This document shows positions 24,802 through 35,820 of a stretch of 64,000 nucleotides of DNA, in pieces (within the stretch, counting starts at the first letter, position 1; every line of letters begins with the position of its first letter). The notes under the pieces are model-generated. The model had not been told where the DNA came from, ran no database searches, and saw nothing but the letters and a program-made list of their open reading frames with translations. The stretch is from Calendula officinalis (lineage: Eukaryota; Streptophyta; Magnoliopsida; Asterales; Asteraceae): assembly GCA_963853835.1 (NCBI GenBank), contig OY970832.1:7398001-7462000 (forward strand), in the 5' to 3' direction. Made by a program: the position numbers and the translations under genes.

Positions 24802-26962
24802 TATAACACCGCATTTTTTTTTAAAAGGCAATTAAGTATTAGACTAAGTACGGAAGCAACTAGTTAGTTAGGTTTACAAAACGTGGTCCCACAAAATATT
24901 ACAACCAAAGTTATTTAAAAGACGGTATTACTAGACACGGCTCATTTTACAAAATATAATTTAAGCATGGTCAAACTTCCCGTCCAAGCCCGACCCGTTC
25001 AAGCCATCCAACCTGAAATGTGTCAATAAGGGAGGGATTAGCACAAAAGCTAAGTGAATGAATTCCTAACACTATCAACTACACTAGCAACTACACTGGT
25101 CACTTAAACACGGAAGTTATAAAAACATCTCCGGTTGGGTAATCACTTTTTGAGAGGATCGACGGCTTTGCGGGCCTTAAACCATGGTCGGCCAAAACCA
25201 CGGTAACCGATAGCGTTTCGTATCCAACACCCGGGCAACTCCCTCCCCTTAACCATGCAACAAATACAGGTAAGGTCGGATACCCGTTTAGTCGATACCC
25301 GATGCCCAGCCGTTCTCCTTCCGACACTGACCTCATCCCGAATGGTGCACCTAGTCATGTATGGTATTCCCTAACACTAGGCATACATAACAAGTCAACT
25401 AGCTACGAAGGACACCGCGAAAAAAACGTCAAACTGAGTTCCCAATCGCGAACTCTAGTTCGCGATCGCGAACTAGGGTTCGCGTCGGGAACTCAGTCGT
25501 GAACTACTTCGCGACGACCAACCAATTTCTCTGGACTGACTTCGCGATCGCTAACTAAAGTTCGCGTCGCGAACTCTCTTCAACTGGCGATTTTTCTGCA
25601 TTTTTCTCCAACAAGACAATACCAAGTGAAAAAACCGAAACCCGAGTTGTAGGTCGAATCCACTCACCTTTCAACTTCCGATTCCTTAACTCAGTGAGCT
25701 AGTATCACTGAGTATCCTTCCCGGTTCCTGTCAACAATATACCGAGTTAGTGATAATCCACTGAATTGTCAAAATCATCAATTTCAACAACTAACCACAC
25801 AAGACTCACAAAATGTATATTTTATGACATTTCCAACTAGCACAATTCCTTCATCAATACAATTGACCATTTTGACCATTTAGCAAGTATTCACAACTAG
25901 TTGACCCAAACGGGCCAAAAACCCGAACATGATCCAAACATTTCCACCTTTCCATTAACTAGCAATTTAATCTTTAACTAGCAATTCACAATCATCTAAC
26001 AATTCCATCAAGATCATAACCATCACAAATCCAAGTATGATACTTCCAAGATCACTAGTTAACCATTTTGACAAAATCATCCAAACACTAGTTACACTAC
26101 TTCACCAATTGATCAATACTAGGTTTTTAACATCCATAACTTAACAAACATGATTTTACAACCTAATAAACAATTCTATCCAACCATAACTCAAGAAATC
26201 CAAGATTTATCAAAACCCACCTTCAACTTCCACCATTAATGGAGGTTGAAGGTGATTTTCACCAAATCTTGTATTCCTTCAACAAACAACCATACAAAAG
26301 ATGTAAAAGCTTGCATAAACACATAAAACAACATCCATTTCAAGATTCATCCATAAAACACTCAAGATCACAAACCCTAGTTCATAACAAAGTTCAAGAA
26401 CAACATGGACAAGTAAGGGAGAAGGTGTAGCTTACTTCTAGACTTCTTCTCTACCAACACTAGGGTAGATTTCGGGTCCTAGCACAAGGATTTGTCAAGA
26501 ACAAGCTCAAAGCAAGCACAAAAGATGGAGAGAAACTTGAGCAAATGAAATAGTGAAAGAAGATAATGTTTAAACAAAAAGACAAGGAAGAAAAGGAGGG
26601 TTTCTCCCTCCCTCTCTCTTGACCGGCCTACACAAGGGGGTGGGACCCCTTTGTGGCTTTTGTATTAATTATCAGTATATGTCTGAAAAGTCCCTTTCAA
26701 AGTTAATTTATTTAAAATAGCAAACGGACTCCAATTTTCATAACGAAAACATTTTTGGAAACGATATTTAACAAGGAACCCAAATATAAAAAAAATCATG
26801 CTTTCATTCCAAATAATTCACAAGTCGGGTATTTTAACCCCTTGGTTAAAATACCGCAAAGGACAGCAGACTAATTAAATTAACTAAGCATTTAATCAAA
26901 TAATCATTTAATAAGATACCTTAAGGTCAATAAACTACTAGGCCGGGTTTTGGGTTGTTACA
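24802..26962 (-). repeat. Tekay-like LTR, unit 2 (LTR2)
   Basis: 2161 bp, the same length as LTR1 and closer to it than to LTR3. A private change lies at its 5' end on the minus strand (TGTAACAACCC instead of TGTAACATCCC). It includes the CG palindrome cluster at 25440-25585. Confidence 0.85.
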
Positions 26963-26974
26963 ACTCTCCCCCAC

Positions 26975-29900
26975 TTAAGAAGATTCCGTCCCCGGAATCC
27001 CATCTCGATCAAATAAGGAGGGATAACGTTCCCGCATATCGGCCTCGGTCTCCCACGTCATATTCGCCCCCAAACTGTGCTTCCACTTTACTAGAACCAT
27101 AGGAATCTGTTTCTTTCTCAATTTCGTTACTTTTCGGTCTAATAACTCCATCGGTTCTTCGACCAATCTCTTCTTCGTATCAACCCGCAACTCTTGCACC
27201 GGGAGAATTTGGCTCGGATCTTCGATGTTACACTTTCTCAAGTAGCAAATGTTGAAAGTGTTGTGTATTGCCGACAACTCCGGGGGTAACTCGAGTGTTA
27301 CCGATTGAGAATTTACCACCTTACTAATTCGAAACGGCCCAATAAACCTCGGGGCCAACTTTCCTCGTTTTCCAAAACGAATAACACCCTTCCAAGGTGA
27401 TACCTTCAAGTAAACCATCTCATTTTCCGAGAACGTAGCGGGTCTACGTCTTGGATCGGCATACATCTTTTGTCGGTCACGGGCGGCTTTCAACTTTTCT
27501 CGCGCAATAGCAACTTTATCCGCGGTCATTTGTACAATATCGGGCCCCGCATATTGTTTCTCACCCGCTTCCAACCAACACGTCGGGTTTCGGCACCGAC
27601 GCCCATACAACATCTCATACGGTGGCATCTTAATACTTGCGTGATACGAGTTATTATAAGCAAACTCGATCAACGGTAGGTGTGAATCCCATGACCCGCC
27701 GTACTCTAACACGCAAGCCCGCAACATATCTTCTAGCGTTTGTATCGTTCTTTCCGATTGCCCATCGGTTTGGGGGTGGTACGCGGTACTTAAATTCACC
27801 CGCGTCCCCAATTCTCGTTGCAAGCTATTCCAAAAGTTTGAAGCAAAACGGGGATCTCTATCGGACACGATAGAAATCGGAATACCATGCCGGGATACCA
27901 CTTCGTCAATGTACAATTTCGCCAATTTACTAAGTGAGGCGGTCTCACTAGTCGCCAAGAAATGAGCACTCTTCGTTAAACGGTCAACTATAACCCAAAT
28001 CATATCGTGACCCCTTAGAGTACGCGGCAATTTGGTCACGAAATCCATAGTAATCCGGTCCCACTTCCACTCGGGAATCGGTTATTGGGTTAAAGTTCCA
28101 TAGGGCTTTTGGTGCTCGGCCTTCACTTGAGCACAAATATGACATTGGCCCACAAAACGGGCAATGTCGGTCTTCATTGTCGGCCACCAATAAAGTGCTT
28201 TTAGATCATTGTACATTTTCGTGCTACCCGGGTGAACCGATAATCGAGAATTGTGAGCCTCGGCCAAAATCAATTCCCGCAAACCCCCGAGTAACGGTAC
28301 CCAAACCCGAGATTGGTACGTCTTCAAACCCCGAGAATCTTCTTCTAAATCATCTTTCCTCTTTAATAAAATCTCGGCCTTCAAATGTTCGACATTCAAC
28401 GCTTCCATTTGTGAAATCTTCAACCGGGACACTAACTCCGACACAATTTCCATCCGCATAAATTGTACCCGTCCCGAATCTCCCTTTCTACTTAAGGCAT
28501 CGGCCACCACATTTGCCTTCCCGGGATGATATCGGATTTCACAATCGTAATCCTTAATCAACTCTAACCATCTTCGTTGGCGCATATTCAATTCCTTTTG
28601 CGTGAACACGTATTGCAAACTTTTATGATCCGTGCAAATCACGCATTTCATACCGTACAAATAGTGTCTCCATAATTTTAGTGCAAAAACCACCGCCGCC
28701 AACTCTAAATCGTGAGTCGGGTAATTCTTCTCGTGATTCTTCAATTGCCTCGAAGCATAAGCAATGACCCGATCTCGTTGCATTAACACACAACCCAAAC
28801 CCGCAAGTGAAGCGTCACAATAAACAATAAAATCCTCCGGGCCTTCGGGTAAGGCGAGAACCGGAGCTTGACACAATAATTGTTTTAGAGTTTGAAATGA
28901 CTCCTCGTGATTTTCACCCCACCGGAACGGTACATCTTTACGGGTCAATCTCGTCATAGGACCCGCTATCTTTGAAAAATCCTTTATAAACCGGCGGTAA
29001 TAACCCGCCAAACCCAAGAAACTCTTTATCTCGGTTGGGTTCTTCGGAGCAACCCAATTCATAACCGCTTCGATCTTCGCCGGGTCCACCTTGACCCCAT
29101 TCGAACAAATCACATGACCCAAAAAGTGAACTTCTCGAAGCCAAAACTCGCACTTCGAGAACTTCGCGAATAATTGTTCCCGTTTCAACGTTTCTAACAC
29201 TTATCTTAAATGTTTTTCGTGTTCTTCTTCGGTCTTGGAGTAAATTAAAATATCATCGATGAACACAATAACGAATTTGTCGAGATAAGGCCGACAAACT
29301 CGATTCATCAAATCCATAAATATCGCGGGAGCGTTCGTCAATCCAAACGGCATAACCAAGAACTCATAGTGGCCATAACGAGTTCGGAACGCCGTTTTGT
29401 GAACATCGTTTTCATGAACCCGAACTTGATGATAACCCGATCTCAAATCAATCTTTGAGAAATAAGAAGACCCTTGGAGTTGATCAAATAAATCATCAAT
29501 ACGCGGCAAAGGATACCGATTCTTTACCGTTCTTTTATTTAATTCTCGATAATCGATGCACATACGAAGTGCACCATCTTTCTTCTTTACGAATAAAACC
29601 GGAGCTCCCCAAGGTGAGGAACTCGACCGAATAAAACCCTTATCCAATAAATCTTGGATTTGTGTCATCATTTCCCGAATCTCGGACGGTGCTAACCGGT
29701 ACGGTGCTCTAGCCACGGGATTGGCACCCGGTACCAAATCAATTTTGAATTCTACCTCCCGAACGGGAGGTAACCCAGGTAAGTCTTCGGGAAACACCTC
29801 CGGGTATTCCGAAACCACCCGGAGATCGCCAACCAATTTCTTTTCCTTTTTCACATCAATCACATAGGCTATAAACGATTCACATCCCTTGGTCAAGGAC

Positions 29901-31410
29901 TTACGGGCTTTCATCATGGTTATCATGGGTATGGTCGGGGTCGCAAGGTCTCCCCGGGCCACGACGTGTGACCCGTCGGGTAAAAGAAAAGTAATCAACT
30001 TTTGGTGACAATTAATGTTGGCCCTATTATCACTTAACCAATCCATACCTAAAACCACATCAAAGCCGGATATCGGCATAACAAATAATAGAATTGAAAA
30101 TTTCACACCATCAATATCGATACTAGCCCCGGACACGGATGTCGTGACCGGAACCATTTCACCATCGGCCACCTCTACCTCTAGAGGTGTCGCGATCAAA
30201 GAAATAGGCAATTTCAATTTGTCACAAAAACTCTTTGAGGAAAACGAACTATTTGCACCCGAATCAAATAACACGCGAGCGGGTATCGAGTTTATTAGAA
30301 ACATACCGGTGATGACATCGTCGGTGGTGGTGGCATCCTCCACCGTCATTTTGAATGCCCGACCCGAAGGTGGCGGATGACTCTTCCTCTTTTGGCCTCC
30401 CGACGAAGCCGCTCCCCCGCCCGAACCCGAACCCGAGCCTTTCTTCATTGGGCAAAATATGGCCCGGTGACCCTCTTTTTGACACGTCCAACAAACACTA
30501 TTCTCTAACTTGCATTCCGTGGACTCATGCCCGTGCTGCCCACATTTAATACACCTTCGAGTTTGTGCCGTACACGGACCGGCATGGGAGGACTTACACG
30601 GTATGCACCATGGGTTCCTTTGGTTGGAACCTTGAAGGACTTGTGTTCGGCGATCATTGTTAGACCTATGATTGCCTTGGAGTTTCTTGTGGTTACTCGA
30701 GTTTGTATGATCATACTTTCCCTTATGAAACGGGGCCTTCTCTCGATTCGCGGCCTTTTGGGCCAAGATGTCACCTTCGGCCGATTTGGCAAGATCATAT
30801 GCTTGCAAGAGAGTTCCCGCAAGCCTTGTTATGTTCCGATACTCGGGCAACAACGCCCCAACAAAGTGTTTGATTTGGGTGGACTCATCGGGCACCCATT
30901 GTGTCACGAATCGGAGCTTACCATTAAATTGGAGGATAAGCTCGTCCACCGACATTCGATCGGTCATCTTCAACATCATGAACTCATTCCGGATCTTATC
31001 CAACTCAAACGGGCTACAATACCGAGCCTCCACTTGCTCCCTAAATAGTTTCCACGTGACCGCATCCATCATTTCGTTGCTAAAGTTCGCGGTCAACCCA
31101 TCCCACCAATCCATAGCCGGCCCCCCCAACATTCGGGACGCATACCGGACCTTCAAGTGGTCCTCACAATTACAAGCAATAAGAGCCCTCTCGGTGGCCC
31201 TAAGCCAAGTTAGAGTTTCCGCCGGGTCGGTACTTCCCCAGTACTCGGTTGGTTTACAATCAAGAAAATTCTTGTAAGTGCACGGTTTCTTCTCAATCGG
31301 GAAAGGTTGGTAGAAGAATTGTTGGTGTTGGGCATTGGCAATTGGTACGGTGTGGGCGAGTGGCGGTTGTAGTATGCTCGTATTGGGAGATGAGGAGTCA
31401 TTTTGGGGAA
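26975..31410 (-). pseudogene. gag-pol of Tekay-like Ty3/gypsy element, unit 2, disrupted
   Basis: Same domain order as unit 1: truncated gag, CCHC knuckles, protease, RT, RNase H, integrase, chromodomain-like tail. Here gag through mid-RT is one open frame (31414 to 29201) because the C run at 31131-31137 is complete. The frame stops at 29201-29203, where CAA has become TAA inside RT just after EEEHEKHLR, and again at 28082-28084, the same TAA that unit 1 carries in integrase. The shared stop must predate the duplication; the RT stop is private to this copy. gag again starts at the array junction with no ATG of its own. Roughly ten amino-acid differences from unit 1 were noticed by eye. No product able to move is expected. 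Confidence 0.92.
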
Positions 31411-32944
31411 ACACTGTTTTTCTATCTCCACACTATCAAATGAATATTGGTTTGCTTTTTATTTCCAGAAATATACGAAAAGTTGATTTTCTATCCTATA
31501 AAAATAAGTATTAAAATAAAATAACAAAATTTAATCTATTTTACATATAAATTTAGAAACAAAAGAATGTTGTAACATATTATAATGTTTGCCTATTTAT
31601 TAAACTAGAAGGCACTTGCATAATACGGCGGCGGATATCATGTAACTATATTTTGCAACGACCAATTGGTGGATGGTGGTCAAGGTAGTGATGGTAGGTG
31701 GTGGTGGTCTCGGATAGTGGTGGTGGTGGTGGGTGATGGTTGTAATTTCAAGTTTTTAAAGTTTTAATCTTCCACCTATATATGGAGCAAGGACATGATT
31801 TTAATTTGATGACATGTACCAATAACATTGCTTCTTAATGATGACATGGACGCTGACTCAAAGGGCATAATAGGCAATTAACTTCTTCTTTATATGGAAA
31901 CATATTCATGTCTTCCATCGCTCCGTTTTTCGCCCATAGCTTTGTTTTTTATTTGTAAACAACACATTTTAAGAAAATCAAAGTTCTTAAAATTAAATTA
32001 TTTACGAAATGAGTATAGTCATAAAAATTTCAAAAAAAAATGTCATGGTTGTAGATTGTGAATTCAATGATTAATTCATAGATTAAGCATAAACAAGTGA
32101 TAATATAGGAAGATTAAGATGGATGGAATATTTGAACACTTTGCTATTGATGGGGGCTGCTACAATTTGGGCAAAGGTTATGCAAATTAGGTTACTACTT
32201 ACTATATATACCTAGCCAAAGTTTCGACTAAATACAAAATGGTCCCTAGACTATTGGTTACAATAAATGTGACCCAACAATGGTTCAAACATTTTACGAA
32301 AAAAAATCTTATGATCTAAAAATGTAATTTAAATTTATTATGATCACAAAATGTTATAATCTCAAAAATTTTAAGAAAAAATCAAAGTTCTTAAAATTAA
32401 ATTATTTACGAAATGAGTATAGTCATAAAAATTTGAAAAAAAAAATGTCATGGTTCAAACATTTTATGAAAATAAATCTTATGATCTAAAAGTGTAGTTT
32501 AAATTTATTATGATCACAAAATGTTATAATCACAAAAATTTTAAGAAAATAAAAGTTTTTAAAATTAAATTTTTTACGAAATGAGTATAGACATAAAAAT
32601 TTGAACAAAAAAATGTCATGGTTCAAATATTTTACGAAAAAATCTTATGATCTAAAAATGTAATTTAAATTTATTATGGTCACAAAATGTTATGATCACA
32701 AAATGTTACGATCCAAATTTATTATAATCCAATTTTATTATGATCGAAAGTTATAATAATCAATGTTTAAAAATATTATGATCCAAAAATATTATAGTCT
32801 AAACATATTATTATCAACACTCACACATGAAATTGTTGATGATACTATGTTTAGCCTCGATCTTTACACCACATAATTTTTATATACTATAAAAATGTCA
32901 GGTGTCACGCATCATATATTGAAGTTAAAGATAGATGCTCCTGT
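31411..32944. repeat. Unit 3 flank, copied host/Helitron DNA
   Basis: Third copy of the flank, joined to unit 2 gag at ACAC and ending in CCTGT (32940-32944). It holds the same AT-rich 166-bp repeats and the same Helitron helicase stub in its last 70 bases. No gene. Confidence 0.8.
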
Positions 32945-34519
32945 TATAACACCGCATTCTTTTTTTTTTTTAAAGGCAATTAAGTATTAGACTAAGTACG
33001 GAAGCAACTAGTTAGTTAGGTTTACAAAACGTGGTCCCACAAAATATTACAACCAAAGTTATTTAAAAGACGGTATTACTAGACACGTCTCATTTTACAA
33101 AATATAATTTTAGCATGGTCAAAGTTCCCGTCCAAGCCCGACCCGTTCAAGCCATCCAACCTGAAATGTGTCAATAAGGGAGGGATTAGCACAAAAGCTA
33201 AGTGAATGAATTCCTAACACTATCAACTACACTAGTAACTACACTGGTCACTTAAACACGGAAGTTATAAAAACATCTCCGGTTGGGTAATCACTTTTTG
33301 AGAGGATCGGCGGCTTTGCGGGCCTTAAACCATGGTCGGCCAAAACCACGATAACCGATAGCGTTTCGTATCCAACACCCGGGCAACTCCCTCCCCTTAA
33401 CCATGCAACAAATACAGGTAAGGTCGGATACCGTTTAGTCGATACCCGATGCCCAGCCGTTCTCCTTCCGACACTGACCTCATCCCGAATGGTGCACCTA
33501 CTCATGTATGGTATTCCCTAACACTAGGCATACATAACAAGTCAACTAGCTACGAAGGACACCGCGAAAAAAACGTCAAACTGAGTTCCCAAGTATGATA
33601 CTTCCAAGATCACTAGTTAACCATTTTGACAAAATCATCCAAACACTAGTTACACTACTTCACCAATTGATCAATACTAGGTTTTTAACATCCATAACTT
33701 AACAAACATGATTTTACAACCTAATAAACAATTCTATCCAACCATAACTCAAGAAATCCAAGATTTGTCAAAACCCACCTTCAACTTCCACCATTAATGG
33801 AGGTTGAAGGTGATTTTCACCAAATCTTGTATTCCTTCAACAAACAACCATACAAAAGATGTAAAAGCTTGCATAAACACATAAAACAACATCCATTTCA
33901 AGATTCATCCATAAAACACTCAAGATCACAAACCCTAGTTCATAACAAAGTTCAAGAACAACATGGACAAGTAAGGGAGAATGTGTAGCTTACTTCTAGA
34001 CTTCTTCTCTACCAACACTAGGGTAGATTTCGGGTCCTAGCACAAGGATTTGTCAAGAACAAGCTCAAAGCAAGCACAAAAGATGGAGAGAAACTTGAGC
34101 AATGAAATAGTGAAAGAAGATAATGTTTAAACAAAAAGACAAGGAAGAAAAGGAGGGTTTCTCCCTCCCTCTCTCTTGACCGGCCTACACAAGGGGGTGG
34201 GACCCCTTTGTGGCTTTTGTATTAATTATCAGTATATGTCTGAAAAGTCCCTTTCGAAGTTAATTTATTTAAAATAGCAAACGGACTCCAATTTTCATAA
34301 CGAAAACATTTTTGGAAACGATATTTAACAAGGAACCCAAATATAAAAAAAATCATGATTTCATTCCAAATAATTCACAAGTCGGGTATTTTAACCCCTT
34401 GGTTAAAATACCGCAAAGGACAGCAGGCTAATTAAATTAACTAAGCATTTAATCAGATAATCATTTAATAAGATACCTTAAGGTCAATAAACTACTAGGC
34501 CGGGTTTTGGGATGTTACA
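32945..34519 (-). repeat. Tekay-like solo LTR, unit 3 (LTR3), with internal deletion
   Basis: 1575 bp. Compared with LTR2 it lacks about 589 bp at 33588-33593 (equivalent to 25442-26030), joined on CCAA microhomology. The deletion removes the whole CG palindrome cluster. The right border TTACA meets CCTGT (34520-34524) and the Helitron coding frame resumes, so this is the original right edge of the insertion with the internal region gone. Confidence 0.85.
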
Positions 34520-35067
34520 CCTGTAATGTGTATGCAAAACATTGATCAGAAAGTAGATTTATGCAATAGAACTAGGCTAATATAATTGAAGGTGAGATCA
34601 TGACAAAGTTTGTACAATTTGTGTTATCCCACGTATGATTATTAGTCCTTACGACAAAACTATGCTGCTTTCAGATTGAGCCGAAGACAATTTCCTATTT
34701 AAGTACGTTTTTCAATGACTATTAAAAAAACCATGGGCGAATATTGTCACGGGTTGATTTGTTTGTCCAAATATCAGTATTCTCACATGACCAGCTATAT
34801 GTTGATGTATCAAGAGTAAAGAGAAACAAATGCTTGAAAATTATTTGTTGCGACCAAGATGGTAACTATACAAACTCAACAACAAACGTCTTATACAATA
34901 AAATTTCGTTTTCTTTTTTGATTTATTTTTACCGATTATTCATGTACAACAAAACCTTTAATCATCATTTTAATAATAGTTGACCATATAATTTCTTACG
35001 TTTTTTTCATCATTATATATTATATTTTTTACAGCTAGTCCGCCCATCAGGCGGGTTATGAAACTAG
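34520..35067 (+). pseudogene. Helitron helicase C-terminus and Helitron 3' end, interrupted by the gypsy array
   Basis: The left stub (about 16585-16657) encodes TIKMSGVTHHILKLKIDAPV and this segment continues PVMCMQNIDQKVDLCNRTRL once the array and one CCTGT are removed, the pattern of the C-terminal Pif1-type helicase region of Helitron RepHel proteins. Further on, VFSHDQLYVDVSRVKRNKCL (about 34770-34840) is the last helicase motif. Several frameshifts and stops show it is dead. The DNA ends with a hairpin, CCGCC (35040-35044) and GGCGG (35050-35054) around a CATCA loop, then CTAG at 35064-35067 followed by T, the classic Helitron 3' terminus. The 5' end is probably near 15300 in unit 1, but that is an inference. 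Confidence 0.85.
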
Positions 35068-35284
35068 TTGATTAATAAAAGATAAGTATAGTTAGGTAAT
35101 GAACATATTATCTGCTAACACAGTTGGTCAGGGCATTGTGCTAATAACATAGAGGTCGCATCTTTAAGTCTTTTATAGTGCATATATTTAATTAAACACA
35201 AATATGTCAAGAAATAGTAAGTGTGTTAGTTGCTAATTAAATTTTACAAATTTGGAAAGGTATCGAATGTTTTTTTTTTGTTAT

Positions 35285-35820
35285 ACATGTCAATGTGACA
35301 TGTTGTGGAACTGAAGAGGTTACTGTTGGACACTTATTTTATATTTACCCCATTGCAGCAAGCTTGTGGAAATGGCTTGCTATTTGGTGTCAAATTGAGG
35401 TGGGTGCTCACTCATCTTTGGAGCAATTTATTCATATTTTCACAAATGCAGGTATCTCAAAAAATTCAAAATTGTTTTTGCAAACGGTTGTGGGGCATAA
35501 TGTGACTGTTAAAAAAAGCTAGGAACAATGTTATTTTCAACAATATTAGCATGTCCATTTCTAGTATTCAGGATGATCTTCAAGCCACGGTATTCTCTTG
35601 GTCAAATATCAGGCAAATTACAAATATCTTGTTTGGCATATGCGGAGTTTTTGCTCTATCTCTTCTTTTAAATTATGTAATTTCTGTGTTTTGTCTTTGT
35701 ATTTTAGCATCTTGCTTATAATCTTATTTCTTACAGATATATTTTAGTTTCTCTTGGAGTTGGGTGGGGTGATGATCATAACGAAACTCTATTTCCTTAT
35801 CTCTTTTATTGTTAAAAAAA
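35285..35820 (+). pseudogene. 3' fragment of an L1-type LINE (zinc-binding RT tail)
   Basis: The frame at 35295-35522 encodes CCGTEEVTVGHLF followed by SLWKWLAIWCQIEVGAH, the zinc-binding domain at the C-terminus of plant LINE ORF2 proteins. Shifted frames continue with NNVIFNN and SMSISSIQDDLQATVFSW, again LINE tail sequence. Upstream RT and endonuclease are absent, so it is a 5'-truncated, frameshifted copy. The DNA ends near GTTAAAAAAATG, possibly the remnant of its A-rich tail. Confidence 0.75.

Larger units (their letters stand above)
15124..34519 (-). mobile_element. Tandem array of a Tekay-like Ty3/gypsy element with co-amplified Helitron flank
   Basis: Two full units of about 8142 and 8145 bp (starting at 15124-15128 and 23266-23270) and a shorter third (from 31411) lie head to tail. 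Each full unit is, on the plus strand, a 1.53-kb flank, an LTR, a PPT, and minus-strand pol and gag cut short at its N-terminus. The third unit is flank plus LTR only, then the Helitron resumes. The joins gag/flank at 23266 and 31411 are base-for-base alike, and the left edge of unit 1 shares ACAC with them, so a microhomology join was made once and then copied. There is no PBS next to gag, which an ordinary 5' LTR would need. Unit 2's flank resembles unit 3's more than unit 1's (for example TTTCCAGAAATATACG against TTTCCTGTAATATACG in unit 1). Confidence 0.88.
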
